DNA from: an uncultured Eubacteriales bacterium
GTDB taxonomy: Bacteria > Bacillota > Clostridia > Christensenellales > UBA1242
DNA: 12,999 nt
Assembly: GCA_902796285.1 (NCBI GenBank)
Contig: CADBOH010000055.1
Location: 1 to 12,999, forward strand
Reading direction: 5' to 3'
The notes under the pieces were generated by a model. It saw nothing but the letters and a program-made list of their open reading frames with translations, did not search any database and had not been told where the DNA came from. The translations under genes were made by a program, and so were the position numbers. Shown here in pieces: positions 1 to 6,567 of this stretch. Positions within the stretch are counted from its first letter, which is position 1, and every line of letters begins with the position of its first letter.

Positions 1-479
1 GTGAGTATGTTGGCGAATTTAAATTGCACGTTATTTCATTTACACACGTTCAAGAAGAAATACATAAAAGATGTTCTCCCGAATTCATGATTACTATAAT
101 GAGAAGAATAATGATGCGTGTTGCTGAGGAGATTTGTAAAAAGAATAAACTTGGCGCAATCGTTACGGGCGAAAGCTTAGGGCAGGTTGCAAGTCAAACA
201 ATGCAGAGTATGACATGCACTGAAAGTGTTTTAAAAATGGTTCCAATTTTTAGACCATGCATTGCAATGGATAAAGAGGAAATTATAGAAATCTCAAAAA
301 AAATTGACGCATATGATACTTCGATTTTGCCTTATGAAGATTGTTGCACAGTTTTCTTGCCAAAGAATCCAGTAATAAAACCGACGGTTGAAAAATGCGA
401 AAGAGAAGAACTTGGCTTATATATTGACACGCTAGTAGATGAGTGTTTGGCAGGGGAAGAGGTAATTGATATTAAATAA
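1..479 (+). CDS. thiI: ThiI, tRNA 4-thiouridine synthase (3' part, 5' end outside window)
   Basis: This is the C-terminal part of ThiI, which adenylates U8 of tRNA and transfers sulfur to make 4-thiouridine; in many bacteria it also supplies sulfur for thiamin thiazole synthesis. The reading frame is open to the left edge (first whole codon at base 3), so the THUMP domain and the PP-loop ATP site lie outside. Family motifs visible are LHVISFTHVQ, VTGESLGQVASQTMQSM, the FRPCIAMDKEEIIEI stretch, and PYEDCCTVFLPKNP; one Cys of EDCC probably corresponds to the conserved catalytic Cys (Cys344 in E. coli), which is inferred from alignment by eye. The protein ends soon after this motif, so it has no C-terminal rhodanese domain, as is usual in Firmicutes, where a dedicated NifS/IscS-like cysteine desulfurase supplies the sulfur. 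An internal TTG at 24 is not the start, because homology continues upstream of it. An intrinsic terminator follows directly. Confidence 0.93.
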   Translation, partial: EYVGEFKLHVISFTHVQEEIHKRCSPEFMITIMRRIMMRVAEEICKKNKLGAIVTGESLGQVASQTMQSMTCTESVLKMVPIFRPCIAMDKEEIIEISKKIDAYDTSILPYEDCCTVFLPKNPVIKPTVEKCEREELGLYIDTLVDECLAGEEVIDIK

Positions 480-510
480 AAAGCACGGCAAAAGCCGGCT
501 TTTTTATTTT
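478..510 (+). terminator. Intrinsic terminator after thiI
   Basis: AAAAAGC-A-CGGC pairs with GCCGGCTTTTT across an AAAA loop (490-493), with one bulged A at 485, followed by a T-rich run. It starts at the thiI stop codon and separates thiI from the argR unit. Confidence 0.85.
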
Positions 511-601
511 TGCATACAAATACTCATTATGCATAGAAATAAATATTTATTAAAAGACAATTTATAACTATTCACATTACAAAATATATATTAAAAATTA
601 G

Positions 602-615
602 TGAATAAATATACA
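602..615. promoter_or_regulatory. Candidate ARG box upstream of argR
   Basis: TGAATAAATATACA matches the ArgR/AhrC operator core TGAATWWWWATTCA at all but one position. It lies just upstream of the -35 box of the argR promoter (624-629). Weaker look-alikes with about three mismatches each occur at 561-574 and 666-679. The motif is seen; its use as an autoregulatory operator is inferred, and AT-rich DNA produces such matches by chance. Confidence 0.45.
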
Positions 616-623
616 AAAAACAC

Positions 624-652
624 TTGCATAATTATAAATTTTGATGTATAAT
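624..652 (+). promoter_or_regulatory. Vegetative (SigA-type) promoter of argR-recN
   Basis: A -35 TTGCAT (624-629), a 17-bp spacer and a perfect -10 TATAAT (647-652) predict transcription from about 659, giving a leader of nearly 90 nt before argR. Confidence 0.75.
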
Positions 653-669
653 AATCAAAAATGCGTGAA

Positions 670-695
670 TATGTATAAATTTATAAATATACATA
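670..695. repeat. Inverted repeat in the argR leader
   Basis: TATGTATA (670-677) and TATACATA (688-695) are perfect 8-bp arms 10 bp apart, with a nested 12-bp palindrome TATAAATTTATA at 674-685. It lies just downstream of the predicted argR transcription start and overlaps one of the weak ARG-box look-alikes, so it could be an operator. It is made only of A, T and one C/G pair, so chance is possible. Confidence 0.4.
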
Positions 696-747
696 AAACG
701 CTACACACCTTTAAAATAAAGGGAAATAGAGGTTTTAGGAGAAAACA

Positions 748-1200
748 ATGGCAAGAAGTGCAAGACAGTCAAAAATACTGGAATTAATCTCAACTAAAGA
801 AATTGAAACACAAGATGAACTTGCGAGAGAACTTAGAAATGCAAACTTTGATATCACGCAAGCAACTATTTCAAGAGACATCAAAGAACTTGGCCTTACA
901 AAAATTTTATCAAGTTCTGGTAAATATAAATATTGTTTTGTGGGTTCTGACGATCAAGTGATTTCAAACAAATATATTGCGGTATTTAAAGATGCCGTTA
1001 TTTCTGCAAAACCTGCAATGAATCTTGTTGTTATTAAAACAATGAAAGGCATGGCCGCTGGAATAGCTAGTTTTGTTGATAAGCTTAATTTAAATGAACT
1101 TCTTGGCGCGGTAAATGGTGATGACACTGTTATGCTTATATTCCCAACAACAACGCTTGCTAGCCAAGCAGTAATTACAATAAATGATATGTTAAATTAA
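748..1200 (+). CDS. argR: Arginine repressor ArgR/AhrC
   Basis: The 150-residue protein has the length and layout of ArgR, the hexameric arginine-dependent repressor of arginine biosynthesis and activator of its catabolism. The N-terminal winged helix (about 1-70) carries the DNA-reading stretch QATISRDIKELGL. The C-terminal domain carries the arginine-binding and trimerisation signature, including GDDT (about residues 124-127). The ATG is preceded by AGGAG at 737-741 with a 6-nt gap. recN begins 11 nt after the stop, so the two are co-transcribed; this argR-recN pairing is conserved in Clostridia and Bacilli. A strong promoter and ARG-box-like sites upstream suggest autoregulation. Confidence 0.96.
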   Translation: MARSARQSKILELISTKEIETQDELARELRNANFDITQATISRDIKELGLTKILSSSGKYKYCFVGSDDQVISNKYIAVFKDAVISAKPAMNLVVIKTMKGMAAGIASFVDKLNLNELLGAVNGDDTVMLIFPTTTLASQAVITINDMLN

Positions 1201-1211
1201 AGGATGAAAAA

Positions 1212-2876
1212 ATGCTTCAAACATTATCTATAAAAAATGTTGCACTTATTAGCAACCTTACAATTGATTTTGGCGATAAATTTAATGTGCTTCTTGGTGA
1301 AACTGGTGCTGGCAAAAGCATCATTTTTGATTCAATAAATTTTGTAATTGGCGGTAAACTTGATAAAACTCTTTTGAGAAACGGCGAATCACTTATGAAA
1401 GTTGATGCTTTATTTACAGGTCTCAATGAGTCGGTTGTTGAAAAAATAAACGAGATTGGATTTGAGGGGGATGAATTTGTTTTAACAAGAACTTATTCAA
1501 GTGATGGCAAATCTACATGTAGAATCAACGGTGCTCCATGTGTTGTTGCAACATTAAAAGATGTTGGGGAACTCCTTTTAGATAGTTATTCTCAACATGA
1601 GAGTATCCAACTTTTAAAAACAAAAAACCATTTGTCTATGATAGATAAGTTTGGAGGAAACCAAATTCAATTAATCAAGGATAAATTGAAAGAAAAATTT
1701 AATTCATTTACTCTTATCAATAAACAAATAGAAGAACTTGGTGGTGATGAATTTGAAAGGGAAAGAACAAAATCATTGCTTGAATATCAAGTTCAGGAAA
1801 TTGAAGATGCAAATCTAAAAAATGGTGAATATGAGGAAATTCAAGAGAGATTAAAATTTTTGAATAATGCGGAGAAGATTTTTGAAGCAGTTTCAAATTG
1901 TGAAGAGTATTTAAATGATGGATCTTCTTCAACATTAAACACTCTTTATCAATCTTCAGCGGTTTTATCGCCAATTTCGATTGATATTATAAACAAGTGC
2001 AAAGAGAGGATTGATAGTGTAAGATACGAGGTTGAAGATATTTATCAAACACTTTTAGATATTAAAAACGAAAGCGAATTTGATGAGAGAGAATATGAAG
2101 CATTGGATCATAGACTTGATTTAATTAAATCTCTTAATAAAAAATATGGTGGCAGCATTGAGAGTGTTTTAAACTATCTTAAAGAAAGCAAACAAAAACT
2201 CAACAAATTAAAAGACAGTGAGTTTTTACTTGTTAAACTTAACGATGAAAAGGTTAAAACTTTTAATGAATTAAAAAATATAGCTAGCCAACTGACAAAC
2301 GCAAGAAAAGAAGTTGCAAAAGACATTGAACAGAAAATATTAAAAGAATTAAAAGAGCTTGGCATGAAATCTAGCCAATTTGAAGTTGAATTCAAATTAC
2401 TTGAAAATATTTCTGCAAATGGGCAAGATGATGTAGAGTTTGTATTCTCTGCAAACAAGGGGCAAGATGTAAAATCTCTCTCTAAAACAGCATCTGGTGG
2501 TGAACTAAGCAGATTTATGCTAGCTATTAAAAATATTTTTGCTGAAATTGGTGGAAGTCAAACTTTGATTTTTGATGAAATTGATTCTGGTATAAGTGGT
2601 GAAACCGGGAATATTGTAGGCAGCAAATTAAATGCGATAACAAACTTTGCGCAAATAATTTGCATTACACATTTACCACAGGTTGCGGTTTATGGCGATG
2701 ATTTTTATCTTGTAAGCAAAACTGAAAATGAATCAACAACTCAAACTAGTGTAAATCATTTAGTTAATGAGCAAATAAATCAAAATATCGCAAAAATATT
2801 TGCCGGAAGTGACGTGACCACAAATGCAATAAATCAGGTGGTGCAAATGCGTCAAAAGGCTGGGAAGGCCGAATAA
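1212..2876 (+). CDS. recN: DNA repair protein RecN (SMC-like ATPase)
   Basis: RecN is an SMC-family ATPase that acts early in double-strand break repair, gathering DNA ends for RecA-dependent recombination. The 554 residues match the usual length. Visible are the Walker A GETGAGKS (29-36), a long coiled-coil middle region (about 150-380) rich in E, K and L, the ABC signature SGGE (428-431), and the Walker B LIFDE followed by IDSGISGETG (from 452), then the THLPQVA stretch with the H-loop histidine. The ATG at 1212 is preceded by AAGGATG at 1200-1206. It is the second gene of the argR unit and is followed by an intrinsic terminator. Base composition is like that of its neighbours. Confidence 0.97.
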   Translation: MLQTLSIKNVALISNLTIDFGDKFNVLLGETGAGKSIIFDSINFVIGGKLDKTLLRNGESLMKVDALFTGLNESVVEKINEIGFEGDEFVLTRTYSSDGKSTCRINGAPCVVATLKDVGELLLDSYSQHESIQLLKTKNHLSMIDKFGGNQIQLIKDKLKEKFNSFTLINKQIEELGGDEFERERTKSLLEYQVQEIEDANLKNGEYEEIQERLKFLNNAEKIFEAVSNCEEYLNDGSSSTLNTLYQSSAVLSPISIDIINKCKERIDSVRYEVEDIYQTLLDIKNESEFDEREYEALDHRLDLIKSLNKKYGGSIESVLNYLKESKQKLNKLKDSEFLLVKLNDEKVKTFNELKNIASQLTNARKEVAKDIEQKILKELKELGMKSSQFEVEFKLLENISANGQDDVEFVFSANKGQDVKSLSKTASGGELSRFMLAIKNIFAEIGGSQTLIFDEIDSGISGETGNIVGSKLNAITNFAQIICITHLPQVAVYGDDFYLVSKTENESTTQTSVNHLVNEQINQNIAKIFAGSDVTTNAINQVVQMRQKAGKAE

Positions 2877-2893
2877 ATTTCAAAAACCAGTAT

Positions 2894-2920
2894 AAACTAA
2901 CCATTAAGGTTAGTTTTTTT
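2894..2920 (+). terminator. Intrinsic terminator/attenuator between recN and spoIVB
   Basis: AAACTAACC (2894-2902) and GGTTAGTTT (2908-2916) form a 9-bp stem with an ATTAA loop, followed by further T residues to 2920. The spoIVB ribosome site AGAGG (2921-2925) begins at the next base, so the hairpin both closes the argR-recN unit and abuts the spoIVB translation start. Confidence 0.8.
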
Positions 2921-2933
2921 AGAGGTTGCTATT

Positions 2934-4145
2934 TTGAAAAAAAAGAAAAAATACTTTAAATTATACATATCAACTATTTTTGTCTTTGCCATCATACTAG
3001 GTATTTCTTTTTTTAACGTAAATAGTTTGCCGGATAATTTTTATCTCAGTTATAGTGAAATTGAAGAAACTAACAATGATAATAAGTTTGGTCCTTTTGT
3101 AAAGTTAGAGTTGCAAGATGCCAATATTAATACCAGCGGTGAAAAACAAACAAACAACATAATTGTGTTTAAGTTATTTGGTTTAATTCCTATTAAAAAA
3201 GTTACTGCGAATATTTTACCCGATGAAGAAGTTTATGTCGGTGGGCAACCAATAGGACTAGTTGTGCATACCGATGGTGTTATGATCGTCAGTGATTGTG
3301 AAGTGGATTTATTATCTAAAGGTGTTAAAAAAAATAGTGTACTTAAAAATGGGGATATTATCACTAACATAAATGGAGTTAAAATAAGCTCCACTGAAGA
3401 TGTAGACGCTGTAATAGATAACCTTCAATCTAATTTTGTTGATGTTACATTTATAAGAAATAACAAAGTTTTAACAAAGCAAATTCAATTAGTCAAGAAT
3501 GAAAACAACAAATATAAGTTGGGGGTTTGGGTGAGAGATGACTTATCTGGCATTGGCACATTTACTTTTGCAAAAAAAGATAACAGTTATGCAGCGCTAG
3601 GCCATGCAATAACAAATGGATTAAATGAAAATGTTGTGCAAGTTGCTGGTGGCAATATTTATAATTGTAGCCTAGTGGATATAACAAAAGGGCAAAAAAA
3701 CAAACCAGGAGAATTAGAGTGCGTATTTGCAAATAAAGACGCAAAAGGAAGTATAGACAAAAATACTAAGTATGGTATTTATGGTAAACTTTATGAAGAA
3801 AATGAAATTATAGACTATAACTTAAAAGCAAATCTTGGTGGGAGACTATCTGTAAAACCTGGAAAAGCTAAAATAATTTCAAGTGTTAGCGGTTTACCAG
3901 AAGAGTATGAAATTGAAATTATTCGAGCAAAGTATCAAACAAAATGTGAAGATAAAAGTATCATTTTTCGCGTGAAAGACAAAAGACTTTTAGCCCTCAC
4001 GGGTGGAATTGTTCAGGGAATGAGTGGATCTCCAATAGTTCAAAACGGCAAACTTGTTGGCGCAGTAACACACGTTTTTTTAAATGATCCAAATAAAGGC
4101 TATGGCGTGTATTGTGATTGGATGCTCAAACAAATGGATGATTAA
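2934..4145 (+). CDS. spoIVB: SpoIVB, sporulation intermembrane signalling serine peptidase (S55)
   Basis: SpoIVB is made in the forespore, secreted into the space between the two sporulation membranes, and cleaves a partner to trigger processing of pro-sigma-K in Bacillus (SpoIVFA/SpoIVFB); in Clostridia the downstream target is less clear. The 403 residues show a lysine-rich start and one membrane or signal helix (about 7-27), a PDZ domain (about 100-185), and the S55 peptidase domain. The catalytic triad is intact: His224 in ALGHAI, Asp349 in VKDKRLL, and Ser364 in GGIVQGMSGSPI, with the family's 15-residue Asp-to-Ser spacing. The C-terminus has the signature GAVTHVFLNDP. The start is a TTG at 2934 with AGAGG 8 nt upstream. 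No promoter is evident in the 57-nt gap to recN, so expression needs read-through or a promoter within recN. Confidence 0.95.
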   Translation: MKKKKKYFKLYISTIFVFAIILGISFFNVNSLPDNFYLSYSEIEETNNDNKFGPFVKLELQDANINTSGEKQTNNIIVFKLFGLIPIKKVTANILPDEEVYVGGQPIGLVVHTDGVMIVSDCEVDLLSKGVKKNSVLKNGDIITNINGVKISSTEDVDAVIDNLQSNFVDVTFIRNNKVLTKQIQLVKNENNKYKLGVWVRDDLSGIGTFTFAKKDNSYAALGHAITNGLNENVVQVAGGNIYNCSLVDITKGQKNKPGELECVFANKDAKGSIDKNTKYGIYGKLYEENEIIDYNLKANLGGRLSVKPGKAKIISSVSGLPEEYEIEIIRAKYQTKCEDKSIIFRVKDKRLLALTGGIVQGMSGSPIVQNGKLVGAVTHVFLNDPNKGYGVYCDWMLKQMDD

Positions 4146-4193
4146 AAAATTTGTCATAAAATGGTGATTATTCTTTATTTTTTAATTTAAATA

Positions 4194-4202
4194 TGGTATG
4201 AT
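4194..4202 (+). promoter_or_regulatory. Extended -10 promoter adjacent to the exchanger start codon
   Basis: TGG-TATGAT is an extended -10 element (TGn plus hexamer, 4197-4202). Only a poor -35 (TTTATT, 4174-4179) is 17 bp upstream. Six bases separate the hexamer from the ATG at 4209, so transcription should begin at or next to the start codon. Confidence 0.5.
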
Positions 4203-4208
4203 TTAAAC

Positions 4209-5204
4209 ATGGATATTTTTTTACATATAACTTTGTTAATACTTGGACTTGTGCTGCTTATAGGGGGAGCCAATTTTTTCGTGAATGGGGCAAGTGCTGT
4301 TGCAAGAAAATTAAGAGTTCCAGCAATTATTATAGGTTTAACTATCGCGGCTATTGGCACAAGTTTGCCAGAACTTGCAATTAGTATCACATCCGCAATA
4401 AAGGGTAGTGTTGATATTTCTATTGGAAATATCGTGGGTTCTAATATGTTTAATATGTTAATAGTAATTGGTATCACGGCATGCATAAGCCCAATTATTG
4501 TAAAAAGTTCAAGCAAAAAATTTGACTATCCTATAATGGTTATTGTTACATTGTTACTTCTTTTGTTTAGTGTTGATACTATTTTAGATAAAGCTAATAT
4601 AAATGTTATAACTAGAACTGAAAGTATTGTACTATTATTAATATTTGTTTTTTACATATTTGCAAATGTTAACAATGCTAGAAAAGAAAGAAAATTTAGC
4701 TTGGTTGAATCAAATGAAAAAGTACAGAAAGAGCCTAAAAAAGAACTTAATGTTTTTCTTATTATAATATTTATTATTTTTGGACTTGCAGCAGTTGTTT
4801 TTGGTGGTGAATGTGTTTCAACAGCAGCACAATTTTTAGCGGCAAAAGCAGGTATGAGTGATGCATTAATTGGTGTAACGGTGGTTGCATTAGGTACTAG
4901 TCTACCAGAGCTTGCCACATCTATAGTTGCAGCAAAGAAAGGGGAAAATGATTTAGCCCTTGGCAATATATTGGGTTCAAACATATTAAATATTGTCTTA
5001 GTAGTTGGCTCTGTTGGTGCAATAACGCAAATTACAGTATCAAGCACAATATTTATAGACTTGATTATACTTTTGGTTTCAACAGTAATTTTTACCGCGT
5101 TATCACTTAGAAGAGGCAAAATCTCAAAATTTGAGGGTATTATCTTCATATTTATTTATGTTTTATACCTGACTTACGCAATACTTAATAACTATTATTT
5201 TTAA
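4209..5204 (+). CDS. YrbG-type Na+/Ca2+ (cation/Ca2+ antiporter) family protein
   Basis: This 331-residue integral membrane protein belongs to the cation/Ca2+ antiporter superfamily (YrbG or K+-dependent Na+/Ca2+ exchanger branch). It has two homologous halves, each of about five membrane helices, joined by a charged cytoplasmic loop (about 155-180). Each half carries the alpha repeat with the ion-binding GTSLPE motif, at residues 50-55 and 229-234, followed by GNIVGSN and GNILGSN. Both acidic residues needed for cation binding are present, so exchange of Ca2+ for Na+ or H+ across the cell membrane is likely. There is no Shine-Dalgarno before the ATG at 4209; a -10-like hexamer ends 6 nt upstream, suggesting a leaderless mRNA. 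A later start would cut into the first membrane helix. The upstream neighbour is spoIVB, 63 nt away on the same strand, but no functional link is evident. Confidence 0.93.
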   Translation: MDIFLHITLLILGLVLLIGGANFFVNGASAVARKLRVPAIIIGLTIAAIGTSLPELAISITSAIKGSVDISIGNIVGSNMFNMLIVIGITACISPIIVKSSSKKFDYPIMVIVTLLLLLFSVDTILDKANINVITRTESIVLLLIFVFYIFANVNNARKERKFSLVESNEKVQKEPKKELNVFLIIIFIIFGLAAVVFGGECVSTAAQFLAAKAGMSDALIGVTVVALGTSLPELATSIVAAKKGENDLALGNILGSNILNIVLVVGSVGAITQITVSSTIFIDLIILLVSTVIFTALSLRRGKISKFEGIIFIFIYVLYLTYAILNNYYF

Positions 5205-5239
5205 AAAAAGAAGTCAAACGAAATATTCATTTAGACTTC
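5203..5239 (-). terminator. Intrinsic terminator of the xerS-like gene (minus strand)
   Basis: Read on the minus strand, GAAGTC (5239-5234) pairs with GACTTC (5215-5210), extended by an AAA/TTT pairing after one bulged T, and is followed by seven T (5209-5203). The T tract overlaps the stop codon of the convergent exchanger gene. Confidence 0.65.
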
Positions 5240-5245
5240 CTCTTT

Positions 5246-5280
5246 AACTGTGAAGCATATTTCCTTCACAGTTTTATTTT
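5246..5280 (+). terminator. Intrinsic terminator of the exchanger gene
   Basis: AACTGTGAAG (5246-5255) and CTTCACAGTT (5264-5273) form a perfect 10-bp stem with an 8-nt loop, followed by TTATTTT. It acts on plus-strand transcripts and lies next to a separate hairpin that serves the minus strand. Confidence 0.8.
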
Positions 5281-5297
5281 GTATCGATTTATGAAAA

Positions 5298-6338
5298 TTA
5301 TACATTTTGATTGATTTTTATTTTATCAGCAACACTTTTTCTCATATCCTCACTAATTGCGGCATAGTGTTTCTTTGTAGTATTAACATCCTTGTGCCCT
5401 AAAACATCAGCAACAATATAAATATCCCTAGTTTCTTTATATAGGTTAGTACCAAAAGTACTTCTAAGTTTGTGAGGGGAGATTTTCTTTAAAGGCGAGG
5501 CTACTTGTGCAAATTTTTTTACTAGATTTTCAACTGCACGAATGGAAATACGTTTATTTTGCAATGAAATAAACATTGCCTTTTCATCATTATCAAGTTC
5601 TAATGTTGCACGCTTTTCAAGCCATGTTTTAAGCGCCATAGCTACTTCATCTGAAAAATATAACATTGTTTGATTTCCGCCTTTTCTAGTAACAATAAAG
5701 GCATTTTCTGAGAAGTCAAAGCTTTCAACATTAAGGCCAACAAGTTCTGAAATTCTTATGCCTGTTCCCAAAAATAGGGTAACAATTGCATTATCACGCT
5801 CAAAAGTGTTTTTGTTATATGCTTGCTGATGTTGAGAAAATTCTATTGGATTTTCTATTACATTCATCAGCTTGTTCACTTCATTTTTTTCAAGTCTAAT
5901 AATTTCCTTATTGTGTAGCTTTGGGGTATCAATCTTGCTTGCAACATTGGATGAAATTAAGTCATGATTAAAAAGGTATTTAAAAAAACTTCTTAGTGAT
6001 GCAAGTTTTCTTGCTTTTCCTTTTTCATCATTTTTATAATACATTCCATTTAATTCATAATAACTTAAATATGACAAATACTGTTCAATATTTCTTGCTT
6101 TTATGGCGTCTATATCCTGTAAAGTAATATTTGAAACATCCTTTTTGAAAACATATTTAGCAATATAGTCAAAAAAAATGTTTAGGTCCATTGAGTAGTT
6201 ATATCTAGTTAAAGATGATGTCGTGTTTTCTATTCCAATAAAATAATCCTGACAAAAATAGGGGAGGTTTTCCAAATATTTCGCCATTTTTATTCTATTA
6301 TTTAAATCTCTTTTTTGATAAAAATCAACTTTTGCCAT
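5298..6338 (-). CDS. XerS-like tyrosine recombinase
   Basis: A complete tyrosine recombinase of 346 residues. All six catalytic residues are in place: Arg195 (GTGIRISELVGL), Lys219 (TRKGGNQ), His289 and Arg292 (SPHKLRSTFGT), His315 (VLGHKDVNTTKKHYA), and the nucleophile Tyr325. The N-terminal core-binding domain (about 25-130) is longer than in XerC/XerD (about 300 residues). Its layout, with an LPYFCQDYF opening and an insert before ERDNAIVTLFL, recalls the single-recombinase XerS of streptococci and lactococci, which resolves chromosome dimers at a dif-type site. It is not flanked by phage or integron genes, which favours a cellular role, although an integrase remnant cannot be excluded. 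The start is the ATG at 6338; no Shine-Dalgarno is visible and a -10 hexamer ends 6 nt upstream. It converges on the exchanger gene. Confidence 0.88.
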   Translation of the reverse strand: MAKVDFYQKRDLNNRIKMAKYLENLPYFCQDYFIGIENTTSSLTRYNYSMDLNIFFDYIAKYVFKKDVSNITLQDIDAIKARNIEQYLSYLSYYELNGMYYKNDEKGKARKLASLRSFFKYLFNHDLISSNVASKIDTPKLHNKEIIRLEKNEVNKLMNVIENPIEFSQHQQAYNKNTFERDNAIVTLFLGTGIRISELVGLNVESFDFSENAFIVTRKGGNQTMLYFSDEVAMALKTWLEKRATLELDNDEKAMFISLQNKRISIRAVENLVKKFAQVASPLKKISPHKLRSTFGTNLYKETRDIYIVADVLGHKDVNTTKKHYAAISEDMRKSVADKIKINQNV

Positions 6339-6344
6339 GTTTTA

Positions 6345-6373
6345 ATTTTACAACATATTCACAAAAAAATCAA
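6345..6373 (-). promoter_or_regulatory. Promoter of the xerS-like gene, predicted leaderless
   Basis: On the minus strand there is TTGATT (6373-6368), a 17-bp spacer and TAAAAT (6350-6345). Six bases, TAAAAC, then lead into the ATG at 6338, so the predicted transcription start coincides with the start codon. Confidence 0.55.
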
Positions 6374-6425
6374 ACAAATTTTATATCTATGCGTAAAAAC
6401 CTTGCAAATCAATATAATGTGATAA

Positions 6426-6460
6426 ATATGCGCATATAAAATACTATATATAGATTTTAT
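6426..6460. repeat. Adjacent palindromes between xerS-like and serS promoters
   Basis: ATATGCGCATAT (6426-6437) is a perfect 12-bp palindrome. It is followed immediately by a near-perfect 25-nt inverted repeat (6436-6460) with ATAAAAT and ATTTTAT outer arms around CTATATATAG, symmetrical except for one extra A at 6443. They lie in the 144 bp between the two divergent promoters, overlapping neither. They could be operators or a recombination site for the neighbouring recombinase; the sequence alone does not decide. Confidence 0.5.
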
Positions 6461-6517
6461 ACACCAAATATACGTAAAATAAGAGTAAATAATAAATAAA
6501 ATACTTTTTTAAATTAT

Positions 6518-6546
6518 TTGACTATTTCTATATATAAATGTATAAT
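6518..6546 (+). promoter_or_regulatory. Promoter of serS
   Basis: TTGACT (6518-6523), a 17-bp spacer and TATAAT (6541-6546) give a near-consensus vegetative promoter. The predicted start at about 6553 leaves a leader of only about 15 nt, just enough to hold AAGGAGA (6556-6562). There is no room for a T-box leader. Confidence 0.8.
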
Positions 6547-6567
6547 TAAGTGTATAAGGAGACTAAA

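Noticed and set aside
6339..6567. T-box riboswitch upstream of serS
   Set aside because: The predicted transcript leader is only about 15 nt and there is no T-box bulge sequence or terminator/antiterminator pair.
6550..6567. In-frame GTG at 6550 as the serS start
   Set aside because: The clear AAGGAGA ribosome site lies between it and the ATG at 6568, and the predicted transcription start is downstream of the GTG.
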